A stretch of DNA of 64,000 nucleotides from Candidatus Buchananbacteria bacterium CG10_big_fil_rev_8_21_14_0_10_33_19 (GTDB lineage: Bacteria > Patescibacteria > ABY1 > 2-01-FULL-39-33): NCBI GenBank assembly GCA_002773855.1, contig PEZY01000004.1, forward strand, positions 7,839-71,838, written 5' to 3'. A model generated the notes under the pieces. That model searched no databases. It saw only the letters and a program-made list of their open reading frames with translations, and had not been told where the DNA came from. Shown here piece after piece: positions 1 through 8,187 of this stretch. Each line of letters opens with the position of its first letter. Within the stretch, counting starts at the first letter, position 1. Made by a program: the position numbers and the translations under genes.

Positions 1-311
1 TCGGTGGTTGATATAAAATGACCCATCAAAATATAAGCGTCAGATGGGCAATGCGTACCACCAGATTCACCCCACTGATAATAAAAAGCCCCATTGAAAA
101 TAAAAATTTCATCATAACGATAACCATCAGATGAATAAAGAATATATTTGTCACCAGATTCTTCATCGGTAAAAACTTCAAAAATAATATCACCACTATA
201 ATCACCAATCTCTGGATCAATATTTGTCGGCGGAAAAAATGGTGAAAACAGACAACCATTCAAAAAAATTACTGCTACCGCTGACATCAATAGTACTGCT
301 ATTTTATTCAT
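1..311 (-). CDS. Putative lipoprotein (3' end beyond window)
   Basis: The reading frame opens with ATG at 311 and stays open to base 1, so at least 103 residues are encoded and the C-terminus lies outside the window. The first ~20 residues form a hydrophobic signal peptide ending in a lipobox (L-N-G-C, Cys20), which predicts lipid attachment after Lgt and LspA action; both enzymes are encoded in this window. The mature part is acidic and aromatic-rich with no family I recognise. A strong AGGAG site lies about 7 bases before the ATG. Function unknown; confidence is in the gene and its lipoprotein nature. Confidence 0.75.
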   Translation of the reverse strand, partial: MNKIAVLLMSAVAVIFLNGCLFSPFFPPTNIDPEIGDYSGDIIFEVFTDEESGDKYILYSSDGYRYDEIFIFNGAFYYQWGESGGTHCPSDAYILMGHFISTT

Positions 312-353
312 TGACTTACTCCTCTTTAGTTGCAATGTACTAGCTACTTATGG

Positions 354-380
354 TTTATAATAAAACGACTAAAATGTCAA
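354..380 (-). promoter_or_regulatory. Possible promoter of the lipoprotein gene
   Basis: On the minus strand TTGACA (375-380) and TATAAA (354-359) are separated by 15 bases, slightly short for sigma70, about 45 bases upstream of the ATG at 311. It is back to back with the plus-strand promoter at 414-442. Confidence 0.4.
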
Positions 381-413
381 TACTGGGGCTTATAAATTAC
401 TTTATTAAGCTAA

Positions 414-442
414 TTGACATTTATAATAATTTATGATAATAT
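414..442 (+). promoter_or_regulatory. Sigma70-type promoter of the zinc-ribbon gene
   Basis: TTGACA (414-419), a 17-base spacer and TAATAT (437-442). The expected start of transcription (~449) lies just before an AGGAGG at 454-459, so the leader would be very short. Confidence 0.65.
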
Positions 443-464
443 AACAATATATTAGGAGGCTTAA

Positions 465-657
465 ATATCTAAAAAAAGCTATCAAAAAAGACAAAAAAAA
501 CAAGTTCATAACTGGCGAGCCCAGATACTGCCAAAGCTGTGGGAAAGAATCCCATAATTTGTTTGAAGTTACCAATAAAACTCAAAAAATAAACCAGCTC
601 CAGTACTGTGAAGAATGTTCAGAAAAATACAAAGCCAAAATGGAAGCTGCCGCCTAA
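465..657 (+). pseudogene. Frame-broken small zinc-ribbon protein gene
   Basis: A good promoter and AGGAGG (454-459) lead to a position (465) where ATG would be expected but ATA is present. The frame from 465 reads a Lys-rich protein start and closes at 555. Another frame, closing with TAA at 655, encodes a convincing zinc ribbon with CQSC (529-540) and CEEC (607-618) and an Ala-rich end, but has no start codon. Removing one A from the A8 run at 493-500 would join the two frames into one protein of about 63 residues. Either this is a decaying gene or the assembly has errors here; a non-AUG start with recoding is less likely. Function unknown. Confidence 0.5.
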
Positions 658-671
658 AACTTAAACAAAAT

Positions 672-709
672 AAAAATCGCTTTTCTGTATTTACAGATTG
701 GCGATTTTT
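672..709. terminator. Bidirectional terminator
   Basis: Arms AAAAATCGC (672-680) and GCGATTTTT (701-709) enclose a nested CTGT/ACAG helix. A- and T-runs serve both the zinc-ribbon gene and the converging gene at 739-1548. Confidence 0.75.
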
Positions 710-738
710 TTAATTACATTTTTTTAATTCTAATATTT

Positions 739-1548
739 TTATATTTCATATTTGAAAATATTTGATTGAAACATTTTAACTGCTAATATCAAATATTCTT
801 TGGCCATCTCCCAATTAATTGGTTCTAAGTAGCTACCACTTGGCCTTAATTTGCCTTGAGCATCAATACCAATCTTGGGCACAAAACACTTTATAAGTGG
901 CTCAACTAAGTGCAAAGACTGCGGACCCAAACCACCAGCTACGATTAATTGTATATCAGGACATGAGTTATTTATAGCAGCCAAGTATGGTAATAATTTC
1001 AACCAAGACATTGGTAGGCCACGGCCCATGCTCATATCCAGTAGTACACCATCAATTGTATCATCACCATAATCTTGAAGTTTGGTCACTAATTTAAGCG
1101 GATCGCAATCAACTAAGTTTAAGGCATGAGAATTAATTTGAATAATAACATTAATATGCGGATAGAGTTTTTTAAATTCTCTAATATCATCTGAATTTGG
1201 CCAAATCATATCCAACTGAATGGCTCGTAAATTAGGACCAGAAAAATTAACTACTTGAATTAGACTGTCTAGAATATCAATGCCTTGATAGTCAGCATAA
1301 TGAAGAACGTTATAAGCCAAAGGATGTGTTGTAAAAATTTCAGCCACACTTTCTTTGGGTGGAAATACGCCATCAAAACGAGAGGCAAGGCCATGTAAAG
1401 TTTTATATGACATCATAACTCCCACACCCAATTGGTAAACTGGTCTATTAACATCAATTATGTCTAAGGCTACTAACATATCATCAACCTGAGATCGATC
1501 AGTAAAATCAGTAATACCGATATAATTGGGAACTTTTAGCTTGGACAT
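739..1548 (-). CDS. TIM-barrel protein resembling phosphoribosylanthranilate isomerase (TrpF)
   Basis: A 269-residue protein with the alternating beta/alpha pattern of a TIM barrel. It begins IGITDF where TrpF has a CGIT-type strand, and has AGGLGP near residue 205 and a GIDAQGK strand near residue 228, the positions of the TrpF phosphate-binding loops. It is longer than normal TrpF (~200) and the catalytic Cys of TrpF is not obvious (IGIT instead of CGIT), so true isomerase activity is doubtful. No trp genes are nearby. It stands alone between terminators. Fold assignment is moderate; substrate unknown. Confidence 0.6.
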   Translation of the reverse strand: MSKLKVPNYIGITDFTDRSQVDDMLVALDIIDVNRPVYQLGVGVMMSYKTLHGLASRFDGVFPPKESVAEIFTTHPLAYNVLHYADYQGIDILDSLIQVVNFSGPNLRAIQLDMIWPNSDDIREFKKLYPHINVIIQINSHALNLVDCDPLKLVTKLQDYGDDTIDGVLLDMSMGRGLPMSWLKLLPYLAAINNSCPDIQLIVAGGLGPQSLHLVEPLIKCFVPKIGIDAQGKLRPSGSYLEPINWEMAKEYLILAVKMFQSNIFKYEI

Positions 1549-1652
1549 CTTAATCCTTTCCGGTTGGTGGTAAAAAATATATTTATAAAATGAACAAGTT
1601 TAAACTATTTTTTATCACATTATAGACACTATGTCAATCGTCAACAAATAAA

Positions 1653-1680
1653 AAAGGCTACCGTTTTAAGGGTAGCCTTT
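1653..1680 (-). terminator. Terminator of the 1.7-4.7 kb operon
   Basis: A 10-bp stem (1653-1662 with 1671-1680) and an 8-base loop, followed on the minus strand by a T-rich run, directly beyond the stop of the last gene of the operon. Confidence 0.8.
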
Positions 1681-1702
1681 GAGACCGTTGTGGTCTAAGG
1701 TA

Positions 1703-2134
1703 CTATTTTGGAGCTGTGGTTGACTCCGATTTTTCTGCACCACCTTGTCGCCGAAGTTTAGCGGCGGCAAGAGCGTCGTTGGTAGTACTTCGCCAGCTAA
1801 AACCGTTTGGCCCAACCGTCGAGATGTTACCATCTTTTCTGGTGGAGGCTTCTAACTGGAAGAACACCGATCCGTCACCACCGTGCTCCAGAATTTTCTG
1901 TAGTTGCCAGCCAGGTTGATCAGTCAAACCCTGACTAGCCGCTACATCCAAACTGCTGGCCGGTGCACTGTAAACAGTAGCTGCCGCCTTAAGCTGATCA
2001 ATTGTCGAGGTTTGATCGGCGATGGTTTTTTTCATCGCTTTGTGATTAGCCACATAACCATGCAAAAACCAGCAAACACCAATCAGAGCTGCCACCGTGA
2101 TCACTCCGCCAATAGCGCAAGCAATACATTTCAT
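1703..2134 (-). CDS. Membrane-anchored protein of unknown function
   Basis: 143 residues. An N-terminal segment (MKCIACAIGG, then a hydrophobic stretch to about residue 25) is a single membrane anchor with several Cys. It is followed by a short Lys/Gln-rich region that may be coiled coil (residues 30-50) and a soluble, Ala/Ser-rich tail. A perfect AAGGAGAG site sits before the ATG. It is the last gene of a four-gene operon (1703-4689) with short spacing. Base composition is richer in GC than the housekeeping genes. No family recognised. Confidence 0.7.
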   Translation of the reverse strand: MKCIACAIGGVITVAALIGVCWFLHGYVANHKAMKKTIADQTSTIDQLKAAATVYSAPASSLDVAASQGLTDQPGWQLQKILEHGGDGSVFFQLEASTRKDGNISTVGPNGFSWRSTTNDALAAAKLRRQGGAEKSESTTAPK

Positions 2135-2146
2135 ACCAATCTCTCC

Positions 2147-3379
2147 TTAAAGTTTTTGAACTACCACAGTCAGTGGCAATCCATATTTTAGTTTCAATTC
2201 GATTTGGTGGCGTTCTATATTTTTACCACCAGTGTCAAAGTTGAGTATTGCACACCAGCGACCATCATCGGTCTGACAAGGAATAAAACTAGGTATAGAA
2301 CCACCGTTAATCCTCGCCTCTAACCTTTTGACATCATCTGGAGTCTGAAATCGACCAAATTCGATTCGATCACCTAAATCAGAAGCAATACCTGTAGCCA
2401 CCCAATCACCAGTTGTTACGGTAACTGAGTTGCTCCTTTTTTCCACTGGCTTTTTTTCAACCACCGCAGGTACTACTACTTCATTTGACGGTGCAGTCGT
2501 AATCGGCTGTTGAACCACTGGTGTAATTACTGGTGTAATTACAGACGCCGGAGTTGTAACCGTTACTGCTTTTTGAGCTGTTGACGATTTACTCATCCTG
2601 TCGACCCGCAACCAACCAATTTTTGTTTCATCATCGTAACTAGCGACTGGTTCATAAAAAACACCAGTTGCTTTATCGGTGAGTACTTCACCATCTACTA
2701 GATGAAACCATTTCGAGCCAACTTCAACTTCTTCACCACGCTTCACATCATCTCCATCCCTAGAATAAAGGTAGGCATCAGCAGTGGCATAATAAGCCGC
2801 CGGCATTTCGGCCGAGTGCTCATTGATGACTGTGTCACGGTTAAGCGACAAGCCAACGCCCTTGATACGACTATCAATATTAGCCAGAATTTCTTCTCGC
2901 AACAATGACAGACGCATTGTATGTCGAGCTTGTGACCCAACATTAACATTCCAACATTGGAAAGTGAGAGCGACTAGCGACAAGCCGATCGCCCATTTAA
3001 ACACCCAACGTTGGGGTTCTGGTGCTGTTACCACTAGATAGGTAGTACAAAACACAATTACCAAGGAAAATATTTCCTTGGTCACCCCGCTTTGAATAGC
3101 AGCGGGATTTTTCAAGGCTACAAATATTCCGCCGGCTTGATAAAGATCATCGAAGCTCGCTCCGAAGATAATCGTCAAAACCGCCTGAACACCAACCGAA
3201 ACCGCGAAACCAAGAAACAAGACTTGCGAAAAGCTCACGCTTTTACCAGCCAAGTTCTTGATCTCTTCACGATTGTAAACAGCCAAGATAATCAGCCCCG
3301 CCACCAAAGTAATCATTGGGGCGTATCTAAAAACAATGGACAACACAAATGCGAAAATAACAACTTTTTGCCAGTTCAT
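2147..3379 (-). CDS. Multi-pass membrane protein with extracytoplasmic C-terminal domain, unknown
   Basis: 410 residues. Residues 1-160 contain about five hydrophobic segments. A central soluble part follows, with a segment near 220-270 (KWFHLVDGEV and YDDETKIGWLRVDR) reminiscent of small beta or SH3-like domains, then a long Val/Thr/Pro-rich linker (~275-320) and a compact C-terminal domain. The translation start has the AAGGAGAG site used by its neighbours. Second-last gene of the operon. The architecture (membrane domain, flexible linker, terminal domain) suggests a surface or envelope role, but that is inference; no homologue is recognised. Confidence 0.7.
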   Translation of the reverse strand: MNWQKVVIFAFVLSIVFRYAPMITLVAGLIILAVYNREEIKNLAGKSVSFSQVLFLGFAVSVGVQAVLTIIFGASFDDLYQAGGIFVALKNPAAIQSGVTKEIFSLVIVFCTTYLVVTAPEPQRWVFKWAIGLSLVALTFQCWNVNVGSQARHTMRLSLLREEILANIDSRIKGVGLSLNRDTVINEHSAEMPAAYYATADAYLYSRDGDDVKRGEEVEVGSKWFHLVDGEVLTDKATGVFYEPVASYDDETKIGWLRVDRMSKSSTAQKAVTVTTPASVITPVITPVVQQPITTAPSNEVVVPAVVEKKPVEKRSNSVTVTTGDWVATGIASDLGDRIEFGRFQTPDDVKRLEARINGGSIPSFIPCQTDDGRWCAILNFDTGGKNIERHQIELKLKYGLPLTVVVQKL

Positions 3380-3403
3380 ATCAACTCTCCTTAAAGGTTG
3401 TTG

Positions 3404-4207
3404 TCAGAATTTCTTCATTAAATTGGCAAACCACCGCAAGATATTTTCAAATATCTCAAAGATTGATTCACCAATAAAATGGTCAGCAATTTGCTTGCCA
3501 CGACTAAAGGCGCCATCTAAAGTGCCACTACTTGAATCAGTGCTAGCCGAGCCACTGGATTCTTTTCTTGGTTTTAACCAATCGGCAAATCCGAAAACCT
3601 TCTCGTGTATCTCGTCCCTCCGACCCCATAGCCAAACTGGTAGGGCGATTACAGTTACCACTAGGGCAACCAAGATACGCCACCAACCTCGCTCATAGCG
3701 AGGTAGGAGTTTATCTTCTTTGATTCGAGAATCATTTTGCTGGATTGGCTCAACACCGATAATCCCCTTAGACAAATAATTAATCACCTGACCAACTGAA
3801 GAAACAGAATCATGTGTACTATCTGTCACTAAGGCTTTGATACCTTGCTCAACCTGCTCCCAGTCAACTTGAGGAGTTGGCGGCCCGTAAGTAATGGCAG
3901 AGATAATCAGTACCAGTGCTAGCACCACCCAAGTATTACCCGGGATGTTGCTTTTACTAAGCACCCTCCAAAAGCCACCACCACGAATCCAATTGCCAAT
4001 AGACACTCCTGTCCAATCTGAAACTGCTGGTACAAGAATGGCTGCCCAAATAAGCAGTGCCACTCCCCACAACAATATCATTTCAAAGCCAAAGTTTACC
4101 CAGGGTGCTTCTCGCATACCCATGAGTGGATATTCCAAACACAAAGTAAATGCAAAGGCAACCACTCCAACCAGGAAACAAATCACAGATTTAAGTAGAA
4201 TATTCAT
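3404..4207 (-). CDS. Membrane protein of unknown function
   Basis: 267 residues. Predicted membrane segments near residues 7-25, 38-60 and 90-110, a soluble polar region (~115-165), another membrane segment (~175-192), and a Ser/Gly-rich stretch (SSGSASTDSSSG) before an aromatic and basic end. Its ATG overlaps the stop of the upstream gene by four bases, a sign of translational coupling. Part of the 1703-4689 operon. Not recognised. Confidence 0.7.
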   Translation of the reverse strand: MNILLKSVICFLVGVVAFAFTLCLEYPLMGMREAPWVNFGFEMILLWGVALLIWAAILVPAVSDWTGVSIGNWIRGGGFWRVLSKSNIPGNTWVVLALVLIISAITYGPPTPQVDWEQVEQGIKALVTDSTHDSVSSVGQVINYLSKGIIGVEPIQQNDSRIKEDKLLPRYERGWWRILVALVVTVIALPVWLWGRRDEIHEKVFGFADWLKPRKESSGSASTDSSSGTLDGAFSRGKQIADHFIGESIFEIFENILRWFANLMKKF

Positions 4208-4689
4208 CCTCCCAATCCTTCCAATCCTTTCAGTAAATTTTTCCAGAAGCCTTGGCCGGTGTCGGGTTTGACCGATTTAAAACCAGCTGGCTTTTCGGCG
4301 GGAATTTCCCGTTGACGAATATCTGCCGGACCACCAATTATGTGGAAGCTGGCTGTCCGCTTCTTGTCGGAAAATTCTAGCGGGATAACAGCCACGCCAG
4401 AAGATTTCCAATACTTATTACTGGTAGCCTCAACGATGGCTACTTTCTTACTTAAGACATCAACAACAAAAGAAACGTTGGCTTGCACACCATTTTTATA
4501 GGTCTGCACCAGCATTTCCCAGCCACTAACGCCTCTGGTTAAATCATCGGTAATAGCATATTCTGGTCGACAGACCAGACATACTTCCCGATCTTTAGGC
4601 AGTGGCCGTGTGCCACATACTGGGCATTTGGGAAAATTTTGTTGTTTTCCCTTCTGTGGACCAGTTTGATTACCTTGGTTTTTACCCAT
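4204..4689 (-). CDS. Zinc-ribbon protein, first gene of an unknown operon
   Basis: 161 residues. A Lys/Gln-rich start is followed by a zinc ribbon (CPVC ... CLVC, about residues 22-39), then a beta-rich soluble domain with a GVSGWEML motif and a Gly-rich C-terminus. It is the promoter-proximal gene of the four-gene operon and overlaps the next gene by four bases. AAAGGAG lies before the ATG. A soluble zinc-binding partner of the three membrane proteins is a reasonable reading but is inferred only from the operon. Confidence 0.7.
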   Translation of the reverse strand: MGKNQGNQTGPQKGKQQNFPKCPVCGTRPLPKDREVCLVCRPEYAITDDLTRGVSGWEMLVQTYKNGVQANVSFVVDVLSKKVAIVEATSNKYWKSSGVAVIPLEFSDKKRTASFHIIGGPADIRQREIPAEKPAGFKSVKPDTGQGFWKNLLKGLEGLGG

Positions 4690-4690
4690 T

Positions 4691-4820
4691 TTAAAACTCC
4701 TTTACGTCTTTTCGACGGTTATTTTGGGCCATTCAACACTATCTATATAAAACTGCTATTTAGCAGTAAAAACAAGTTAAATTGTAAAGTTCTCAGTTCA
4801 AAATCTACTGAACTTTAACA
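4691..4820 (-). promoter_or_regulatory. Structured 5' leader of the unknown operon
   Basis: Between the inferred transcription start (~4820) and the ATG at 4689 lie about 130 bases holding several hairpins: an AAAGTTC/GAACTTT helix, a perfect ACTGCTA TT TAGCAGT palindrome (4751-4766) and a CGTC-GAAAA-GACG stem just before the Shine-Dalgarno site. This may simply stabilise the mRNA or regulate translation; no known riboswitch class is recognised. Confidence 0.4.
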
Positions 4821-4825
4821 CCCTT

Positions 4826-4854
4826 ATTTTACCATATTTAATGATTTTTGTCAA
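4826..4854 (-). promoter_or_regulatory. Sigma70-type promoter of the unknown operon
   Basis: On the minus strand TTGACA (4849-4854), a 17-base spacer and TAAAAT (4826-4831). Confidence 0.7.
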
Positions 4855-4920
4855 TAGATAAAACAATCAATTTATAACATTTTAAAAATATCAAAAAAAT
4901 AGCTAATTTAAAACAAAAAA

Positions 4921-4936
4921 GTGCCAATTTAGGCAC
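4921..4936 (-). terminator. Terminator of the pilin-like gene
   Basis: GTGCC/GGCAC stem with a six-base loop; the minus strand then runs into six T. Confidence 0.65.
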
Positions 4937-4962
4937 CTCTTGATAATTAAATTTTATAATTT

Positions 4963-5361
4963 TTATGGATTAGTAGCCGATTGACCACCAGCACCAATAT
5001 TACTACCACTACCCCCGCCCACTAAGGCTTCAAAAATATAACTTAAAATAACATAAGAACTGAAGATTATTAGAATACCCAAAACGGCCCAAATCATCAT
5101 ATTTTTACCCTTTTGAATCTTACTACTATCACCACCAGAAATCATCCAAGTAATACCGCCGAATATAAAGGCCACTAGTGCCAAAACCCCAGAAACACCC
5201 AAGGCTCCATTAACGACATTTTTCACCGCATCCTCTAAATTACCACCTGTGGTACCAGTTAAGGGATTTTTTAATTCCTGAGCCTGAATTAAAAATGGCA
5301 ATGACATTATAGACAAAGCAAAAACAAAAGAAATAATATATTTGACTTTTTGTGACTTCAT
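4963..5361 (-). CDS. VirB2/TrbC-type pilin-like membrane protein
   Basis: 132 residues. A Sec signal peptide ends near residue 28 (AQA-type), followed by a short linker, two membrane helices (about residues 58-75 and 85-110) separated by a short loop with a GGDSSKIQKGKN motif, and a Gly/Ser-rich end. This is the layout of type IV secretion pilins (VirB2/TrbC), and such small genes are frequent in Patescibacteria. No other conjugation genes are seen nearby, so its role in a pilus or DNA uptake is inferred. It stands alone with its own terminator. Confidence 0.65.
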   Translation of the reverse strand: MKSQKVKYIISFVFALSIMSLPFLIQAQELKNPLTGTTGGNLEDAVKNVVNGALGVSGVLALVAFIFGGITWMISGGDSSKIQKGKNMMIWAVLGILIIFSSYVILSYIFEALVGGGSGSNIGAGGQSATNP

Positions 5362-5405
5362 AGTTAAAAACTATTATGAATTGAAATTATACATTGATTA
5401 TAACA

Positions 5406-6206
5406 CTAACCAAATAAAAAGTTAATGGCTTTCTTTCTGACCAAAAAACTCACTCCAAAAACAAAAATTACTATACTTACTAGCTGAGGCAATCTTAACC
5501 ACCAAAAAACCGGTGTCTGATCTAGTCTAATAAATTCCATAAAAAAACGAATCACCGAATAACCCAGTAGATATAAAATTGATACCGTGCCAGCTGGTAA
5601 TTTTATTTTTTTATAAACTAAAATTAAAAATACAAACAATAATAAATTTAATAATGACTCATACAAAAAAGTAGGTTGAAAATATAAATAATTTTCAAAA
5701 CCTATTGGTCGATTAGACTTGGCAATTGGTATACCAATTGACCAATTAGTTGGCAAGCCAAATAACTCTTGATTAAAATAATTACCCCAGCGTCCAATCG
5801 CCTGCCCCAGTGGCAAAGCCACAGCAATCAAATCTACTAATTGCCAAAAATTAAATTTGTTTTTTTTAGACCAAACAAAAACTGCCAGAGCACCGCCAAT
5901 AATTGCTCCGTGAATAGCCAATCCACCCTGCCAAATTTTAAAAATCGCCGACAAATTATTAACATAATAATCCCAATTAATAATAAATACTTCATATAAT
6001 CTGGCTCCTAAAATACCACTGATTATCGACCAAGAGGCTAAATCATAAACTTGATCTACTGATATATTCTTTTGCTTGGCTAAACGTAAAATTAAAACCA
6101 AGCCAGATAAAATAGCTAAGGACATTAAAATGCCATACCAACGGATTTCGATATAGCCTAATCTTAAAAAAACCGGATTGGGATTGTAATAATGTAGTAA
6201 ATTCAT
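5406..6206 (-). CDS. lgt: Prolipoprotein diacylglyceryl transferase
   Basis: 266 residues, normal length for Lgt. It moves a diacylglycerol from phosphatidylglycerol to the lipobox Cys of prolipoproteins at the membrane. Family marks are visible: GGLAIHGA (the conserved loop with the essential His), GRWGNYFNQE (with the signature Arg and Asn), and FLYES. About seven membrane helices. The substrate class is represented here by the lipoprotein at 1-311, and the next enzyme (LspA) is at 26102-26545. Confidence 0.96.
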   Translation of the reverse strand: MNLLHYYNPNPVFLRLGYIEIRWYGILMSLAILSGLVLILRLAKQKNISVDQVYDLASWSIISGILGARLYEVFIINWDYYVNNLSAIFKIWQGGLAIHGAIIGGALAVFVWSKKNKFNFWQLVDLIAVALPLGQAIGRWGNYFNQELFGLPTNWSIGIPIAKSNRPIGFENYLYFQPTFLYESLLNLLLFVFLILVYKKIKLPAGTVSILYLLGYSVIRFFMEFIRLDQTPVFWWLRLPQLVSIVIFVFGVSFLVRKKAINFLFG

Positions 6207-6241
6207 AACTATATTTTAAGCTTTATTTGATAAAAAATAAA

Positions 6242-6262
6242 GGACTTCCATTGTGGAAGTCC
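6242..6262 (-). terminator. Terminator after the small gene at 6282-6455
   Basis: Perfect 9-bp stem GGACTTCCA/TGGAAGTCC with a three-base loop and a T-rich minus-strand tail. Confidence 0.8.
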
Positions 6263-6281
6263 AGAATATGCCCTTTTTATT

Positions 6282-6455
6282 TTATTTACATTTTTGCAGT
6301 CTGCCAAAGCTTTCGCTGACCGCTTTTTTGCCAATCAACTCATGACCTTGGCGCTTAATCCAGGTAATACATTCCCTAACACCTTTGGCGTTACCGCAAT
6401 GCTTAACGCGATTAACACCATCACCATCTTTGTATTCTACTGCTGTCTTGGCCAT
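6282..6455 (-). CDS. Small conserved protein of unknown function
   Basis: 57 residues starting MAKTAVEYKD. An upstream in-frame start exists at 6494 but GGAGA lies eight to twelve bases before the ATG at 6455, which decides the start. The protein is basic, with two Cys, and seems soluble. It has its own promoter (6581-6609), a possible tiny leader frame (6527-6541) and a strong terminator, so it is an independent unit. No family recognised. Confidence 0.65.
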   Translation of the reverse strand: MAKTAVEYKDGDGVNRVKHCGNAKGVRECITWIKRQGHELIGKKAVSESFGRLQKCK

Positions 6456-6526
6456 AAATACTTTCTCCTGTTTTATGGTTTTTTGTGAAGTCAAATTGAG
6501 ACTTACCAGAGAAAATATTTATAAAG

Positions 6527-6541
6527 CTAGTTTCCCTTCAT
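6527..6541 (-). other. Possible four-codon leader frame
   Basis: An ideal AGGAGG is followed by ATG AAG GGA AAC TAG in the leader of the 6282-6455 transcript. It could be a leader peptide or a relic start; the ribosome site is stronger than most in the window. Confidence 0.3.
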
Positions 6542-6580
6542 TGCCAACCTCCTTTTCTATTCCAAAGAACGACAATAACT

Positions 6581-6609
6581 ATATTACCACTAATTAAATT
6601 TAAAGTCAA
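6581..6609 (-). promoter_or_regulatory. Sigma70-type promoter
   Basis: TTGACT (6604-6609), 17-base spacer, TAATAT (6581-6586) on the minus strand, upstream of the small gene at 6282-6455. Confidence 0.6.
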
Positions 6610-6642
6610 CTATATCTTTTAACCTAAAAAATAATCACAAAA

Positions 6643-6665
6643 AAAATCGCCACTTTGACGATTTT
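6643..6665 (-). terminator. Terminator after pyruvate kinase
   Basis: AAAATCG/CGATTTT stem (6643-6649 with 6659-6665), T-rich on the minus strand. Confidence 0.6.
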
Positions 6666-6679
6666 ATTTTTGAATTTTT

Positions 6680-8182
6680 TTAAATTACCTCTACTTTTAT
6701 CAAATTAGTCTGACCCTTAAAACCAAAGGGGTGACCGCCAACCAAAATAATTGTGTCTCCTAATTTTACTAACTTATTTTTTAATAATGTAACTTTAATC
6801 TTTTTTGACAAAACATCAAAAGAAGATGAAAAAGGAATATAATAAGCACTTACGCCCCAACTTAAACTCATCTGGTTAACTGTCATAGGCGATGGGGCTA
6901 CAGCAATAATAGGTACCTTAGATCTAAAGCGAGAAATATTTCTAGCCGTAAATCCAGAAGTAGTAGCACACACAATTAATTTAGCGCCAGTTACATCTTC
7001 AGCTAAATCTTGGGCCATAAAACTCATTACCTGAGTAATAGAATTCAAATTTTTAAATTCACCTTCTTTGGCTTCTTGTTCATCGATTAGTCTAGTCTCT
7101 ACTTCTTTGGCAATTTTAGTCATAGCTTGTACCGCTTTTAGTGGGTAGGCGCCACTGGCTGTCTCGCCAGACAACATAATAGCATCAGTACCATCTAAAA
7201 TAGCGTTAGCCACGTCAGAGACCTCAGCTCTAGTTGGTAGGGGATTCCTGATCATTGAATCCAACATTTGAGTAGCCACAATTACCTGCTTACCAGCCTT
7301 ACGACATTTGTCGATAATTGTTTTTTGAATCAATGGCAAATCTTCAAATGGTAATTCGATACCTAAATCGCCACGCGCTATCATAATAGCATCAGCCACC
7401 TCTAAAATAGAATCAATATTATCTACTGCCTCTCGTCTTTCAATTTTAGCGATAATTCTCATGTGAACGCCACCGATTTTACCCTTAGCCTTAGGTTTTT
7501 CTAATTTATATTTACTGACTACTTTATTGTTATGATATTTTGCTTCTAAGGTAAATATTCTTTTGCGTAACCGCATCACATCACTAGCATCCTTAACAAA
7601 CGACAAAGCTACAAAATCCAAGCCATTTTTAACGCCAAATTCTAAATCTTGCCAATCTTTACTAGTAATTGGTGGACACTTAATATCAGTCTGAGGAAAA
7701 TTCATCCCCTTATGAGTTTTAATAATCCCAGGGGTTACTACTCGACAGTAAACAGCCTTATTTTTAATTTTAATAACTTCCAATTCAATATTAGCATCAT
7801 CAATTAAAACAGAGTGACCTGCCTTAATCTCCTGGTATAATGTTGGATACTGAATTGGAATATAAATATCCGTTGTTTTATTAGGAATAGTAAAATTTTC
7901 TGTTACTAAAATAACTATATTTTTCTTAACTACTTTCACCCCATCTTTAGATACTTCACCAATTCTAATTCTTGGACCTTGTAAATCTTGCATAATAGCA
8001 ACTGTAGTTTTAGCTATTTTAGATGCACTTCTTAAATTACGAATCAATATTTGATGGTTAGAATAAGTACCATGAGAAAAATTTAATCTAGCCACATTCA
8101 TACCAGCTGAAATTAATTTTTCCATCATATTTCTAGATTCTGAAGCTGGTCCAATCGTAGCAACAATCTTTGTTCTTTTCAT
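6680..8182 (-). CDS. pyk: Pyruvate kinase
   Basis: 500 residues from MKRTKIVATIGPAS at 8182. An upstream TTG/ATG-type start at 8215 would overlap the preceding gene and adds residues outside the family, so it was not used. The enzyme makes pyruvate and ATP from phosphoenolpyruvate and ADP. Visible marks: TKIVATIGPAS, the ARLNFSHG substrate loop, IIAKIERREAV with the catalytic Lys, ARGDLGIE (metal-binding), ATQMLDSM and SGETASGAYP. A complete C-terminal allosteric domain follows. Six bases separate it from the upstream small membrane gene. With ldh at 47499-48422 it supports lactate fermentation. Confidence 0.97.
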   Translation of the reverse strand: MKRTKIVATIGPASESRNMMEKLISAGMNVARLNFSHGTYSNHQILIRNLRSASKIAKTTVAIMQDLQGPRIRIGEVSKDGVKVVKKNIVILVTENFTIPNKTTDIYIPIQYPTLYQEIKAGHSVLIDDANIELEVIKIKNKAVYCRVVTPGIIKTHKGMNFPQTDIKCPPITSKDWQDLEFGVKNGLDFVALSFVKDASDVMRLRKRIFTLEAKYHNNKVVSKYKLEKPKAKGKIGGVHMRIIAKIERREAVDNIDSILEVADAIMIARGDLGIELPFEDLPLIQKTIIDKCRKAGKQVIVATQMLDSMIRNPLPTRAEVSDVANAILDGTDAIMLSGETASGAYPLKAVQAMTKIAKEVETRLIDEQEAKEGEFKNLNSITQVMSFMAQDLAEDVTGAKLIVCATTSGFTARNISRFRSKVPIIAVAPSPMTVNQMSLSWGVSAYYIPFSSSFDVLSKKIKVTLLKNKLVKLGDTIILVGGHPFGFKGQTNLIKVEVI

Positions 8183-8187
8183 TGTTA

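Noticed and set aside
26..259. 77-codon minus-strand frame at the left edge
   Set aside because: It is a shadow of the lipoprotein frame (1-311), which has the ribosome site, signal peptide and lipobox.
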